Below are positions 49,589 through 58,252 of a DNA stretch of 64,000 bases, piece after piece. A program made the translations under genes and the position numbers. The first letter of the stretch is position 1. Every line of letters starts with the position of its first letter. Under the pieces are notes generated by a model. The model did no database searches. It was given only the letters and a program-made list of their open reading frames with translations, and was not told the origin of the DNA. The stretch comes from Nocardioides luteus (GTDB lineage: Bacteria > Actinomycetota > Actinomycetes > Propionibacteriales > Nocardioidaceae), in contig NZ_JADOVJ010000001.1 of assembly GCF_015752315.1 (NCBI RefSeq), forward strand, positions 1,728,501 through 1,792,500, read 5' to 3'.

Positions 49589-50824
49589 ATGATCGACCCG
49601 GATGCCGAGTGCCGCCGGCTGGCCGGGTTCGCCCGGGCATCGGCGGCCTCGCCCGCCGGGTTCTGGTGGCTGGACGAGTCCGGCCGCCCGGACCCGGCCG
49701 AGCCGGTGCACACCTGGATCACCGCCCGGATGACCCACGTCTTCGCGCTCGCCCACCTGCGAGGGGATCTCCCGGGCGGCACGGCGGTCGAGCTGGCCGA
49801 GCACGGCGTCCGCGCGTTGAACGGCGCCCTGCGCGACGACGAGTTCGGCGGCTGGTACGCCTCGGTGTCCGGGGAGGGCGAGCCGGTCGGCACCCTCAAG
49901 GAGGCCTACGCCCATGCCTTCGTCGTCCTGGCCGCGAGCAGCGGCGTCGCGGCAGGTGTGCCCGGGGCGGACGCGCTGCTCGACGAGGCGCTGGGCGTGC
50001 TGCAGCAGCACTTCCTCGACGACTCCGGCCGGGTGATCGACAGCCTCGAGCGTGATCTTCGCTCGGGGGAGGCGTATCGCGGGGCCAACTCCAGCATGCA
50101 CACGGTGGAGGCGCTCCTGGCCGCCGGTGACGTCACCGGCGATGCCGCGTGGCACCGGCGGGCGCTGGCGATCGCCGAGCACCTGATCCACGGTGTGGCC
50201 CGCGCGCACGGCTATGACCTGCCCGAGCACTTCGACCTGGACTGGTCGCCGCTGCTCGACTACAACGCGGACCGTCCCGGTGACCCGTTCCGTCCCTACG
50301 GCTGCACGCCCGGCCATCTGCTGGAGTGGTCGCGGCTGCTGCTGCACCTCGACGCGACCGTGGCGGACGCGCCGGCATGGCTGGTCGAGGACGCCCGGGC
50401 GCTCTTCGAGCGCGCGATCGAGGTCGGTTGGTCCGCCGACGGCGAGACCGGCTTCGTCTACACCACCTCGTGGGACGGCACCCCGGTCACCCGGCTGCGG
50501 CTGCACTGGGTGGCCGCGGAGGCGCTGGCCACGGCCGGCGCCCTGCACACCCGCACGGGCGAGGCGGTCTACGACGAGTGGCGTCAGCGGTTCGAGGACT
50601 ACATCGAGGCCCACCTGATCGACCGCGAACTCGGTAGTTGGCACCACGAGCTAGACGAGCACAACCGTCCCTCGCACGTGATCTGGCACGGCAAGCCCGA
50701 CGTCTACCACGCCTACCAGGCGCTGCTGCTCGCCCGGATGCCGCTGGCGCCGGTGCTGTCGGTGCAGCTGCGCGACGCGGCTCAGGCTGCCTGGAACGAG
50801 CGCCGGGAGAGCCCGAGCCCGTAG
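49589..50824 (+). CDS. AGE-family epimerase/isomerase (mannose isomerase-like)
   Basis: A 411-residue (alpha/alpha)6-barrel enzyme of the N-acylglucosamine 2-epimerase family. Family features include ARMTHVFALAHL near residue 47, catalytic-type His residues in SMHTVEALLA and LHWVAAEAL, and KPDVYHAYQALLLAR at the end. YihS-type members interconvert mannose and fructose; others act on cellobiose or sulfoquinovose. The nearby GH92 enzyme and importer favour mannose to fructose. It starts 7 nt after the permease gene; its last 43 bases overlap the convergent dioxygenase gene. Confidence 0.87.
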   Translation: MIDPDAECRRLAGFARASAASPAGFWWLDESGRPDPAEPVHTWITARMTHVFALAHLRGDLPGGTAVELAEHGVRALNGALRDDEFGGWYASVSGEGEPVGTLKEAYAHAFVVLAASSGVAAGVPGADALLDEALGVLQQHFLDDSGRVIDSLERDLRSGEAYRGANSSMHTVEALLAAGDVTGDAAWHRRALAIAEHLIHGVARAHGYDLPEHFDLDWSPLLDYNADRPGDPFRPYGCTPGHLLEWSRLLLHLDATVADAPAWLVEDARALFERAIEVGWSADGETGFVYTTSWDGTPVTRLRLHWVAAEALATAGALHTRTGEAVYDEWRQRFEDYIEAHLIDRELGSWHHELDEHNRPSHVIWHGKPDVYHAYQALLLARMPLAPVLSVQLRDAAQAAWNERRESPSP

Positions 50825-51693
50825 CCGTCCAGGGTCGTGGTGACCGGAGCCGTCGGGTCCGTGGCCGCACCCAGGGTGACGAAGAGCGGGGTGAAGTGCT
50901 CGACGGTCGGGTGGGCGTACGGCATCCCGGGGGCGGCGGTGCGGAACCGGGCCAGCTCGGCGACGTCGCCGCGGTCCAGGGCCTCGGCTGCCCAGGTGTC
51001 GAAGTCGGCGGACCAGCCGGCGGGCTTGTTCTCGGTCATCATCTCGCGGGTGATGAACGGGAGCCCGTGGGTCATGTGGCCCGAGCCGACCACGAGCACG
51101 CCCTCCTCGCGCAGCGGGCGCAGACGCTCGCCGAGGGCGAGCAGCTTGTCCGGGTCCTCGGTGGGCAGCGAGAGCTGCACGACCGGGATGTCGGCGGCCG
51201 GGTACATGATCTTCAGCGGCACCCAGGCGCCGTGGTCGAGGCCGCGGCGGGTGTGCTGGTGAGCGGTCTCGGTGTCGGGCATCAGCGCCGCGGTGGTGCG
51301 GGCGAGCTCGCTCGCGTCCGGGGTGTCGTAGCGCAGCGAGTGGTAGATCGGGTCGAAGCCGCCGAAGTCGTAGACCAGGTCGTCGGGGCGGGTCGCGCTG
51401 ATCGAGAGCGGCGCCGACTCCCAGTGCGCGGAGATCACCAGGATGGCCTTCGGCCGCGGCAGCGAACGCGCCCAGGCGTGCAGCGGGTCGAGCCACTCGG
51501 GACTCTGCAGCGGCAGCGGACCGCCGCCGTGGGACAGGTAGAGGCTCGGCAGCGGCCCGTCCGCCGGGGTCCAGACGCGATGCGGGTCGGCCGCCTCGCG
51601 AGCCTCGACGGCGCGCAGGTGCTGGGCGAACGGATGCGTCTGGGGGAGGCGGGCGTCCGCGGCGGCGGTCGTGCTCTGGGGCGCGGTGGTCAT
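50782..51693 (-). CDS. DODA-type extradiol ring-cleavage dioxygenase (LigB superfamily)
   Basis: A 303-residue non-haem iron protein of the class III extradiol family, which includes 4,5-DOPA dioxygenase. Metal and active-site histidines lie in LYLSHGGGPLPL, LVISAHWESAPLSI, HGAWVPLKIMYP and GSGHMTHGL. The substrate is unknown. The ATG at 51693 has CAGGAGA 5 nt upstream; the frame continues upstream without coding character. It is divergent from a MarR gene; its 3' end overlaps the AGE gene. Confidence 0.92.
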   Translation of the reverse strand: MTTAPQSTTAAADARLPQTHPFAQHLRAVEAREAADPHRVWTPADGPLPSLYLSHGGGPLPLQSPEWLDPLHAWARSLPRPKAILVISAHWESAPLSISATRPDDLVYDFGGFDPIYHSLRYDTPDASELARTTAALMPDTETAHQHTRRGLDHGAWVPLKIMYPAADIPVVQLSLPTEDPDKLLALGERLRPLREEGVLVVGSGHMTHGLPFITREMMTENKPAGWSADFDTWAAEALDRGDVAELARFRTAAPGMPYAHPTVEHFTPLFVTLGAATDPTAPVTTTLDGYGLGLSRRSFQAA

Positions 51694-51718
51694 GGCGGTC
51701 TCCTGCGGCTCAGGCCAA

Positions 51719-51736
51719 TAGTTGTTGCTTGAACTA
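51719..51736. promoter_or_regulatory. Candidate MarR operator between dioxygenase and MarR genes
   Basis: The inverted repeat TAGTT-N8-AACTA (51719-51723 with 51732-51736) lies in an A/T-rich patch of the 68-bp divergent gap. The divergently encoded MarR protein is the expected ligand. Confidence 0.45.
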
Positions 51737-51761
51737 ACTCTAGGCGACCGGTGTTTGTTCC

Positions 51762-52286
51762 GTGCAAGTTTCTGCGGCAGACTCCGTGGGCGTGGAGGGC
51801 AACTGGCTGTCGCCGGCGGAGCGGGCGGCATGGGTGCGCCTGATCGCCGTTCTCGAGCTGCTCCCGGGTGCTCTCGACTCCCAGCTGCGCCGCGACGCCG
51901 GCCTGACCCACTTCGACTACGGCGTGCTGGCCATGCTGTCGGAGGCGCCCGGTCGGACGCTGCGGATGACCGAGCTGGCCGGCTACACCAACGCGACGCT
52001 GCCGCGACTCTCGAATGTCGTCAAGCGCCTGGCCGACCGTGGCCTCATCGAGCGACTCGCCTGCCCGGGCGATCGCCGGGCGACCAACGTACGTCTCACC
52101 GAGGCCGGCCACGAGAAGATGGTCGCCTCGGCCCCCGGCCACGTCGACGCCGTGCGGGAGTACGTCTTCGACTCGCTGAGTCCCGAGCAGGTCGACCAGC
52201 TCTCCGAGATCGCCGGCACCATGCTCGAGCGGCTCGATCCGACCGGCGTGAAGAGGCCGCCCCTCGAGGAGACGGCGCCCGAGTAG
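51762..52286 (+). CDS. MarR-family transcriptional regulator
   Basis: A regulator of up to 174 residues. HTH: LRMTELAGYTNATLPRLSNVVKRLADRGLIERL, then a wing with PGDRRATNVRLTEAG. The start is uncertain: GTG at 51762 or GTG at 51792 (VEGNWLSPAERAAW), and neither has a ribosome site; the latter gives the usual MarR N-terminus. It probably represses the divergent extradiol dioxygenase gene. Its stop directly abuts that of the convergent fucosidase gene. Confidence 0.87.
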   Translation: MQVSAADSVGVEGNWLSPAERAAWVRLIAVLELLPGALDSQLRRDAGLTHFDYGVLAMLSEAPGRTLRMTELAGYTNATLPRLSNVVKRLADRGLIERLACPGDRRATNVRLTEAGHEKMVASAPGHVDAVREYVFDSLSPEQVDQLSEIAGTMLERLDPTGVKRPPLEETAPE

Positions 52287-53549
52287 TCAGGCCTCGTGGG
52301 GCCGGTGCACCGACACCTCGCCGTCGAGCTCGAGCGCGATCACGGTGCACAGCGGGTCGAGGTCGTCGTCGGTGGTGAAGACGTACTCCCAGCCGGGGAC
52401 CTCGTGGAGCCCGCCGACGCGCTGATGGTCGAGCTCGGCGCCGGTCCCGAGGACGTACGCCTTCAGGACCCGGTTGCGCAGGCCACGGACCACGACGTAG
52501 TCGTTGGGCCGGTCGAAGACGTAGAGGAACAGGGTCCGGCCGTCCGCGGAGACGGCGGTCGGACCGTAGAAGTGGCCGTGCGGGAGACCGCGGCGGATCC
52601 CGCGGACCGCGGGGGAGTGGCGGGCGATCCAGTCGCCGAGCGCCTCGAGACGCTCGGTCTGCTCGGGCGTGATCGTGCCGTCCTCGCGCGGGCCGACGTC
52701 GAGGAGCAGGTTGCCGCCACCGCCGATCGTCTCGACGAAGGTGCGCACGATCTGGCGCGGCGACTTGTGGTTGTCGTCCTGCGGCTGCCAGCCCCAGGAG
52801 TCGTTGATCGTCAGGCACAGCTCCCAGGGACCCTCCGGCGGCTCGACCGGGACGCCCTGCTCCGGCGTCACGTAGTCGCCGTGGCCGAGCATCCGGCCGT
52901 TGACGACCATCTCGGGCGCGAGCTCGCGCAGCTCGGCCCGCAGCTCGCGCATCCGCCACTGCCGCTCGTCGCGCTCCCACTCGCCGTCGAACCAGAGCAG
53001 GTCCGGTGCGAAGCGGATCACCAGCTCCCGGATCTGGGTGCGGTGGAACTCCAGGTAGCGCTCCCAGCGCTCGGGCTCCTCCGCGCCCGGGCGAGGGACC
53101 GCGTAGGGATTGTCCTGGACCGAGGGGTGCTGCACGGCCGGGCGCACGGTCGCGTAGTCCGGGTGCGTCCAGTCGAGGTGGGAGAAGTAGATGCCGACCT
53201 TGAGCCCCCGGCGGCGTACGGCCTCGACGAACTCGGCGACGAGGTCGCGGCCGGCCGGCGCCCGCTTGACCACCGACAGGTCGTTGGCCTCGGTGTCGTA
53301 GAGGGCGACGCCGTCGTGGTGCTTGGCGGTGAGCACGGCGTAGGTCGCCCCGGCCCGCTCGAAGAGCTCCGCCCAGGCGTCGGCGTCGAACTCGGCGGCG
53401 GTGAAGCGCTCGATCTGGGCCATGTAGTCGGCGTAGGGGACCCGGCCGTCGTAGAACGACCAGGACTCGCCGACGCCGTCGACGCTGTAGATGCCCCAGT
53501 GGACGAAGATCCCCAGCTGCGCCTCGGGGAACCAGGAGGCGATCGGCAT
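52287..53549 (-). CDS. GH29 alpha-L-fucosidase
   Basis: A 420-residue family 29 glycosidase without a signal peptide, so probably cytoplasmic. The N-terminus WFPEAQLGIFVHWGIYSVDG, the TAKHHDGVALYDT segment, the SHLDWTHPDY loop and the nucleophile in PDLLWFDGEWE are characteristic, and GGGGNLLLDVGPREDGTI follows. It starts 5 nt after the TetR stop, so both are on one mRNA. Fucosyl glycans are likely substrates, which suits the mannosidase locus nearby; GH29 enzymes of this length lack extra binding domains. Confidence 0.93.
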   Translation of the reverse strand: MPIASWFPEAQLGIFVHWGIYSVDGVGESWSFYDGRVPYADYMAQIERFTAAEFDADAWAELFERAGATYAVLTAKHHDGVALYDTEANDLSVVKRAPAGRDLVAEFVEAVRRRGLKVGIYFSHLDWTHPDYATVRPAVQHPSVQDNPYAVPRPGAEEPERWERYLEFHRTQIRELVIRFAPDLLWFDGEWERDERQWRMRELRAELRELAPEMVVNGRMLGHGDYVTPEQGVPVEPPEGPWELCLTINDSWGWQPQDDNHKSPRQIVRTFVETIGGGGNLLLDVGPREDGTITPEQTERLEALGDWIARHSPAVRGIRRGLPHGHFYGPTAVSADGRTLFLYVFDRPNDYVVVRGLRNRVLKAYVLGTGAELDHQRVGGLHEVPGWEYVFTTDDDLDPLCTVIALELDGEVSVHRPHEA

Positions 53550-53554
53550 GCCCG

Positions 53555-54163
53555 CTACCCCCGGTCTTCGGCGATGTGTCCGGCGACGGCGGCGCGGGTG
53601 TGCTCGAAGGCGCGCTCGCGCAGCGTGGTGCCGCCGCCGGTGACGATGCCGATGCTGAAGCCGTCCCACATCGCCCGCAGTCGCTCGGAGACGGCTTCGC
53701 GGTCGGGCACCTCCGGGAGCGCGGCGGCGAAGAGCCGGACCAGGTCGGCGTGCCATTCGTCGTCCATGGCCCGCTGTGCCGCGGCGAGCTCGGCGTCGTA
53801 CGGCGCCCGTGCCCACAGCTCGAGCCAGAGGAGCCAGCGCGGGTCGCGCTCGTCGAGGGCGAGGTAGACGTCGACGAAGGACAGCAGCGCCTCGACGCCT
53901 CCTGAGCGGTCCTTCTCGACCTTCTCCAGGATCGGGGCCCGCTGGGCGGCGTACTCGTTCTCGCTCCAGCGCAGGGTCTCGAGGAGCAGGCCGTTGCGGG
54001 TGCCGAAGTAGTAGAGGAGATGGCCGCCGCTGGTCCCGAGCCGGGCGGCGAGCGAGGCCATCGTCACCTTGGCGAGCCCCTCCTCGGCCACCATCTCCAG
54101 CGTTGTCGCGAGCACCTGCTCGCGCGGTCGTTCCAGGCGTCTGTTGGAGCGTGTGCGCGTCAC
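53555..54163 (-). CDS. TetR-family transcriptional regulator
   Basis: A 202-residue regulator. HTH at about residues 12-58 (TTLEMVAEEGLAKVTMASLAARLGTSGGHLLYYFGTRNGLLLETL); the C-terminal part resembles TetR_C_6/BetI-like domains with WLLWLELWARA. The start is a GTG at 54163 with GAGGAGA upstream. It forms an operon with the fucosidase but is divergent from the APC-agmatinase operon. BetI-like TetR proteins next to amine genes make the polyamine locus an equally likely target. Confidence 0.9.
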   Translation of the reverse strand: MTRTRSNRRLERPREQVLATTLEMVAEEGLAKVTMASLAARLGTSGGHLLYYFGTRNGLLLETLRWSENEYAAQRAPILEKVEKDRSGGVEALLSFVDVYLALDERDPRWLLWLELWARAPYDAELAAAQRAMDDEWHADLVRLFAAALPEVPDREAVSERLRAMWDGFSIGIVTGGGTTLRERAFEHTRAAVAGHIAEDRG

Positions 54164-54225
54164 CTCGACAGTGTCTCCTCGTGCTCGCTGGGTGAAATCT
54201 TCGGTCCCACCCCTTGACTCTAGCG

Positions 54226-54286
54226 GTGATCTGGGTCACTTTGAATGCCGTTCAAAGTTTTGTACAGCGTTCAAAACTCGCTGTAC
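54226..54286. promoter_or_regulatory. Composite operator region before the APC permease gene
   Basis: It contains a CRP/GlxR-like site GTGATCTGGGTCAC (54226-54239); TTTGAA-N5-TTCAAA (54240-54256); GTTTTG-N9-CAAAAC (54257-54277); and GTACAGCG-N9-CGCTGTAC (54262-54286, 8-bp arms). GTTCAAA is repeated 20 bp apart (54250 and 54270). These lie in the 145-bp divergent gap with the TetR gene and are candidate sites for it. Confidence 0.6.
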
Positions 54287-54308
54287 CCTCATCCCAAGGA
54301 GACCCGCG

Positions 54309-55697
54309 ATGATCGAATCCATGCAGATGAGCCCGGAAGAGGTGACGCCGGCGCACGAGCGACGCCGGCTCGCGCGGGTGCTCGGACCCGGTGCCGCGGT
54401 TCTGCTGGTGCTCTCGTGCATCACGCCCGCCTCGAGCCTGTTCATCATCGTCCCGGAGCTGTTCGCGACCCAGGGGAGCGGCGCGGTGCTCGCCGTCGTG
54501 GCCGGCTTCGCGGTCTCGGTCGCGATCGCCGCCTGCTACGCCGAGCTGGGCACCCGCACCGCCAGCTCCGGCGGTGAGTACGCGATGGTCACCCAGACCC
54601 TCGGCAAGTCGATGGGCTGGCTGACGTTCTCCCTGGCAGGCGTGCTGCTCTGGCTCATCCCGCCGATCTTCGCCCTCGGCACCGCCGACTACCTCGCCGA
54701 CCTGGTGGAGCTGCCGCGGGCCGCGACCGGCGCGATCGTGATGCTCCTCTCGACCGCCACCGCGATCCTCAACATCAAGGCCAACGCGGTCGTCACCGGC
54801 ACCTTCCTCGCGCTCGAGATGATCGCCGCCGTCGTCGTGGTCGTCCTCGGGCTCGGCCACGTCCAGCGCGGACCCGGCGAGCTGGTGAGCCCGCACGTCA
54901 TCGGCGAGAACGGCCTGGAGCCGTTCACCCTGGCGATCCTGATCTCCGGCCTCGCGGTGAGCACGTTCCTGGTCAGCGGCTTCGGCACCACCGTCTACCT
55001 CGCCGAGGAGATCGTCGACCCGCGCCGCAACGTCGCCCGCGTGGTCTTCTGGACCCTCGGCCTGGGCGGCCTCGTCATCCTGGCCCCGACCGTGACCACG
55101 GTCCTCGCGGTCGACGACCTCAGCGACCTCGCCTCCGGCAACTTCTCCCAGTGGGTCGCCGCCTGGGGCGGCGAGCGTGTCGCGGTCGCCGTCAACGTCG
55201 CGATCGCCATCGCGATCCTCAACGCCGTCATCGTGATGGTGCTGCAGAACGCCCGCGTCGTCTACGCCTCCGCCCGTGACCGCTCCTGGCCGACGCCGGT
55301 CAACGCCGTGCTCACCAAGCTGCACCCCCGCTACGCCACCCCGTGGCTGGCCACCCTCGTCATCGGCATCCCCGGCGCCATCCTGGCCGGTGCCGTCGAG
55401 ATCGAGGCGCTGCTCGGTGTCACCTCGGTGGTCATCTCCACGATGTACGTCGTCGTCGCCATCGCCGCGCTCCGCGCCCGTCGTCAGCGCCCGGCCGCCG
55501 AGGGCTGGCGGATGCCGCTGTGGCCGCTCCCGCCGCTGGTCGTGATCGGCGCGATCGGCTACGCGCTGGCCGGCTCCGCGCGGACCGACATCCTGATCAC
55601 GGTGGGCGTCGTCGTCGCCGCCCTCGCGTACTACTACGTCTACCTCGCCCGCCGACCGGGCGAGCGGTTCCTCGTCGTCGACCCGACCGAGGACTGA
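54309..55697 (+). CDS. APC-family amino acid/polyamine permease
   Basis: A 462-residue transporter with about 12 helices. The first helix has the unwound motif LSCITPASSLFIIVP, followed by the E-x-G-x-R/T-like loop AELGTRTASSGGEYAMV. The helix 6 region SGFGTTVYLAEEIVDPRRNVARV is typical of APC permeases. AAGGAG is 7 nt before the ATG. The genes after it degrade guanidino and amino compounds, so agmatine, putrescine or a related amine is the probable substrate. Confidence 0.9.
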   Translation: MIESMQMSPEEVTPAHERRRLARVLGPGAAVLLVLSCITPASSLFIIVPELFATQGSGAVLAVVAGFAVSVAIAACYAELGTRTASSGGEYAMVTQTLGKSMGWLTFSLAGVLLWLIPPIFALGTADYLADLVELPRAATGAIVMLLSTATAILNIKANAVVTGTFLALEMIAAVVVVVLGLGHVQRGPGELVSPHVIGENGLEPFTLAILISGLAVSTFLVSGFGTTVYLAEEIVDPRRNVARVVFWTLGLGGLVILAPTVTTVLAVDDLSDLASGNFSQWVAAWGGERVAVAVNVAIAIAILNAVIVMVLQNARVVYASARDRSWPTPVNAVLTKLHPRYATPWLATLVIGIPGAILAGAVEIEALLGVTSVVISTMYVVVAIAALRARRQRPAAEGWRMPLWPLPPLVVIGAIGYALAGSARTDILITVGVVVAALAYYYVYLARRPGERFLVVDPTED

Positions 55698-55753
55698 GCA
55701 CCACCGACAAGCCGCCGCCGAATCCAGAGAATCGAACGAGAGAGAAGAACGCC

Positions 55754-56806
55754 ATGGCTCGCTACGGAACCCAGTTCGGCCCCGACATCACCTTCCTCGG
55801 TGTCGACCGGTGTGACTGGGCCGACCCCGCGACGTACGAGGGTGCCGACGTGGTCATCCTCGGTGCCCCCTTCGACGGAGGTACGTCGCACCGGTCGGGC
55901 ACCCGGTTCGGCCCGCAGTTCATCCGGCAGACGTGCTACCTGGCCCACGACGGGTCAAGGCCCTCGCTGGCGATGCGGGTCGACGCGCTGAAGGACCTCC
56001 GGGTGCTGGACGCGGGTGACGTGGAGATGTTCTCCGGCGACGCGGAGCGCTCGGTGCGCGATCTGCAGGAGGCCGTCCACGCCGTGACGAGCAACGGCGC
56101 CATCCCGCTCGTGCTGGGCGGCGACCACACGATCGCCTGGCCCGACGCCGCCGGCGTCGCCCAGCACCTCGGTCAGGGGCGGGTCTCGATGATCCACTTC
56201 GACGCCCACGCCGACACCGGGGACATCGAGTTCGGCTCGCTGATCGGCCACGGCCAGCCGATGCGCCGGCTCATCGAGTCCGGTGCGCTGCGCGGCGACC
56301 GGTTCCTGCAGATGGGCCTGCGCGGCTACTGGCCCGAGCCCGAGACGCTGGACTGGATGGCCGAGCAGGGCATGCGGTCCTACGAGATGACCGAGATCGT
56401 GCACCGCGGCCTGGAGGAGTGCCTCACCGAGGCCTTCACCATCGCCACCGACGAGTGCGACGGCGTCTTCCTCTCCGTCGACATCGACGTCTGCGACCCC
56501 GGGCACGCCCCGGGCACCGGCACCCCGGAGCCGGGCGGCCTGACCGCCCGTCAGCTGCTCGACTCGGTCCGCCGGATCGCCTACGAGCTGCCCGTGGTCG
56601 GCATCGACGTCGTCGAGGTCTCCCCGCCCTACGACCACGCCGACATCACCTCGTTCCTCGCCAACCGGGTCGTCCTCGAGGCGCTCTCGGGCATCGCTCG
56701 GCGCAAGCGCGACCAGGCCGACGGGACCCGCTGGGACCCGAGCCTCCCGCTGCTGGCCCAGCGCCCGGACCGGCGACCCACCCCTACCGACGATCAGGAG
56801 AACTGA
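55754..56806 (+). CDS. Ureohydrolase (agmatinase/guanidinobutyrase family)
   Basis: A 350-residue binuclear manganese enzyme that removes urea from a guanidino compound. All six metal ligands are seen: H125 (GGDHT), D150, H152 and D154 (FDAHADTG), D243 and D245 (SVDIDVCDPG). The loop DGGTSHRSGTRFGPQFIR is that of agmatinase-like enzymes. Agmatine would give putrescine, the substrate type of the next gene; 4-guanidinobutyrate would give GABA, the substrate of gabT downstream. Guanidine hydrolysis is a further option. It is 56 nt after the permease and 1 nt before the oxidase gene. Confidence 0.9.
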   Translation: MARYGTQFGPDITFLGVDRCDWADPATYEGADVVILGAPFDGGTSHRSGTRFGPQFIRQTCYLAHDGSRPSLAMRVDALKDLRVLDAGDVEMFSGDAERSVRDLQEAVHAVTSNGAIPLVLGGDHTIAWPDAAGVAQHLGQGRVSMIHFDAHADTGDIEFGSLIGHGQPMRRLIESGALRGDRFLQMGLRGYWPEPETLDWMAEQGMRSYEMTEIVHRGLEECLTEAFTIATDECDGVFLSVDIDVCDPGHAPGTGTPEPGGLTARQLLDSVRRIAYELPVVGIDVVEVSPPYDHADITSFLANRVVLEALSGIARRKRDQADGTRWDPSLPLLAQRPDRRPTPTDDQEN

Positions 56807-56807
56807 C

Positions 56808-58166
56808 ATGACCACCCACGACGTGATCGTGGTCGGCGCCGGCGTGACCGGCCTGACCGCGGCCTGGCGACTGGCCCAGGCGGGCCAGGACGTCCTCGTC
56901 CTGGAGGCGCGCGAGCGCGTCGGCGGCCGGCTGCGCACCGAGGCGCACGGCGCCCCCGGTGCCGAGGCCGACTTCGAGATCGGCGGCCAGTGGGTCTCGC
57001 CGGACCAGGACGCCCTGCTCGGCATCCTCGACGAGCTCGAGCTGCCGACCTACCCGCGCTTCCGCGAGGGCGAGTCCCTCTACGTCGACAACACCGGCGT
57101 CACCCACCGCTTCGGCGACGAGCTCCCGGTCGGAGAGTCCACCTCGGCCGCGATCGCGCAGCTGACCAAGACGCTCGACGCGCTGGCCGCCGCGATGGAC
57201 CCGGCTCGGCCGTGGGAGCTCGACGACGCCGACCACCTCGACAGCGTCTCCTTCCGTGCCTGGCTCGAGCAGCAGTGCGACGACCCGGTCGCCGTCGACA
57301 ACATCGCCCTCTACATCGGGCCGGCGATGCTGACGAAGCCCGCGCACTCGTTCTCCGCGCTCCAGGCGGTGCAGATGGCCGCCAGCGCCGGGTCGTTCAG
57401 CAACCTCGTCGACGCCGACGTGATCCTCGACCGCCGGGTCGTCGGCGGTCTGCAGCGGGTGCCGCTGGCGCTCGCCTCCCGTCTCGGTGACCGCGTCCGG
57501 CTCGGTCAGGACGTCACCCTGGTCGAGTGGGACGAGGACGGTGTCGTCGTGCACGTCGGCACCGAGATCCACGCCGCGCGCCGGCTCGTCCTCGCGGTCC
57601 CGCCGACGCTGGTCAAGCGGATCCGGTTCAGTCCCGAGCTCCCGGCCGAGCACCGGATCGCCCGCGAGCACCAGTCGTTCGGGCTGGTCATCAAGGTGCA
57701 GGCGCAGTACGCCACGCCCTTCTGGCGCGCCGACGGGCTCAGCGGCACCGGCTTCGGACCCTGGCAGCTGGTCCACGAGGTCTACGACAACACCCCCGAG
57801 GGCGAGCCGCGCGGCACGCTGGTCGGCTTCGTCTCCGACGAGCGCGCGGACGCGGTCGGACGGCTCTCCGACTCCGAGCGACGGGTTCGCGTGCTCGAGT
57901 CGCTGGCGGCGTACTTCGGGGACGCGGCGCTCGAGCCGCTCACCTACGTCGAGAGCGACTGGCAGCACCAGGAGCTGACCGGCGGTGCGTACGGGACGAG
58001 CTTCGACCTCGGCGGACTGACCCGCTGGGGCGCGGTGCTGCGCGAGCCGCTCGGGCCGATCGAGTTCGGCAGCAGCGACGTCGCCGGTCACGGCTTCCAG
58101 CACGTCGACGGCGCCGTACGCGTCGGCGACGAGATCGCGCACCGCATCCTCGCGGATGCAACGTGA
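56808..58166 (+). CDS. Flavin monoamine oxidase (putrescine oxidase-like)
   Basis: A 452-residue FAD amine oxidase. The dinucleotide site is VVGAGVTGLTAAWRLAQAG (G10-x-G-x-x-G15), then EARERVGGRLRT and GGQWVSPDQ, and the C-terminal FAD segment is GHGFQHVDGAVRVGDEIAHRIL. It is close in layout to actinobacterial putrescine oxidases, which make 4-aminobutanal, ammonia and hydrogen peroxide. AGGAG sits 7 nt upstream of the ATG. A dehydrogenase is needed to turn the aldehyde into GABA; the downstream GabD homologue might do both steps. Confidence 0.9.
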   Translation: MTTHDVIVVGAGVTGLTAAWRLAQAGQDVLVLEARERVGGRLRTEAHGAPGAEADFEIGGQWVSPDQDALLGILDELELPTYPRFREGESLYVDNTGVTHRFGDELPVGESTSAAIAQLTKTLDALAAAMDPARPWELDDADHLDSVSFRAWLEQQCDDPVAVDNIALYIGPAMLTKPAHSFSALQAVQMAASAGSFSNLVDADVILDRRVVGGLQRVPLALASRLGDRVRLGQDVTLVEWDEDGVVVHVGTEIHAARRLVLAVPPTLVKRIRFSPELPAEHRIAREHQSFGLVIKVQAQYATPFWRADGLSGTGFGPWQLVHEVYDNTPEGEPRGTLVGFVSDERADAVGRLSDSERRVRVLESLAAYFGDAALEPLTYVESDWQHQELTGGAYGTSFDLGGLTRWGAVLREPLGPIEFGSSDVAGHGFQHVDGAVRVGDEIAHRILADAT

Positions 58167-58184
58167 TCGCAGCGGACCGAGACC

Positions 58185-58226
58185 TAGCGTCACACCGGGC
58201 GCGCTCATCGTGGGGGTGAGCGCGCC
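58185..58226 (+). promoter_or_regulatory. Promoter -10 and leader hairpin of adk
   Basis: TAGCGT (58185-58190) is a likely -10 box. A perfect 10-bp stem GGCGCGCTCA/TGAGCGCGCC (58198-58207, 58217-58226) with a 9-nt loop follows about 7 nt later, so the message may begin with this hairpin. It might instead terminate the amine oxidase transcript. Confidence 0.5.
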
Positions 58227-58252
58227 AACCTCGAGAAAGGTCCACCAGTCGT

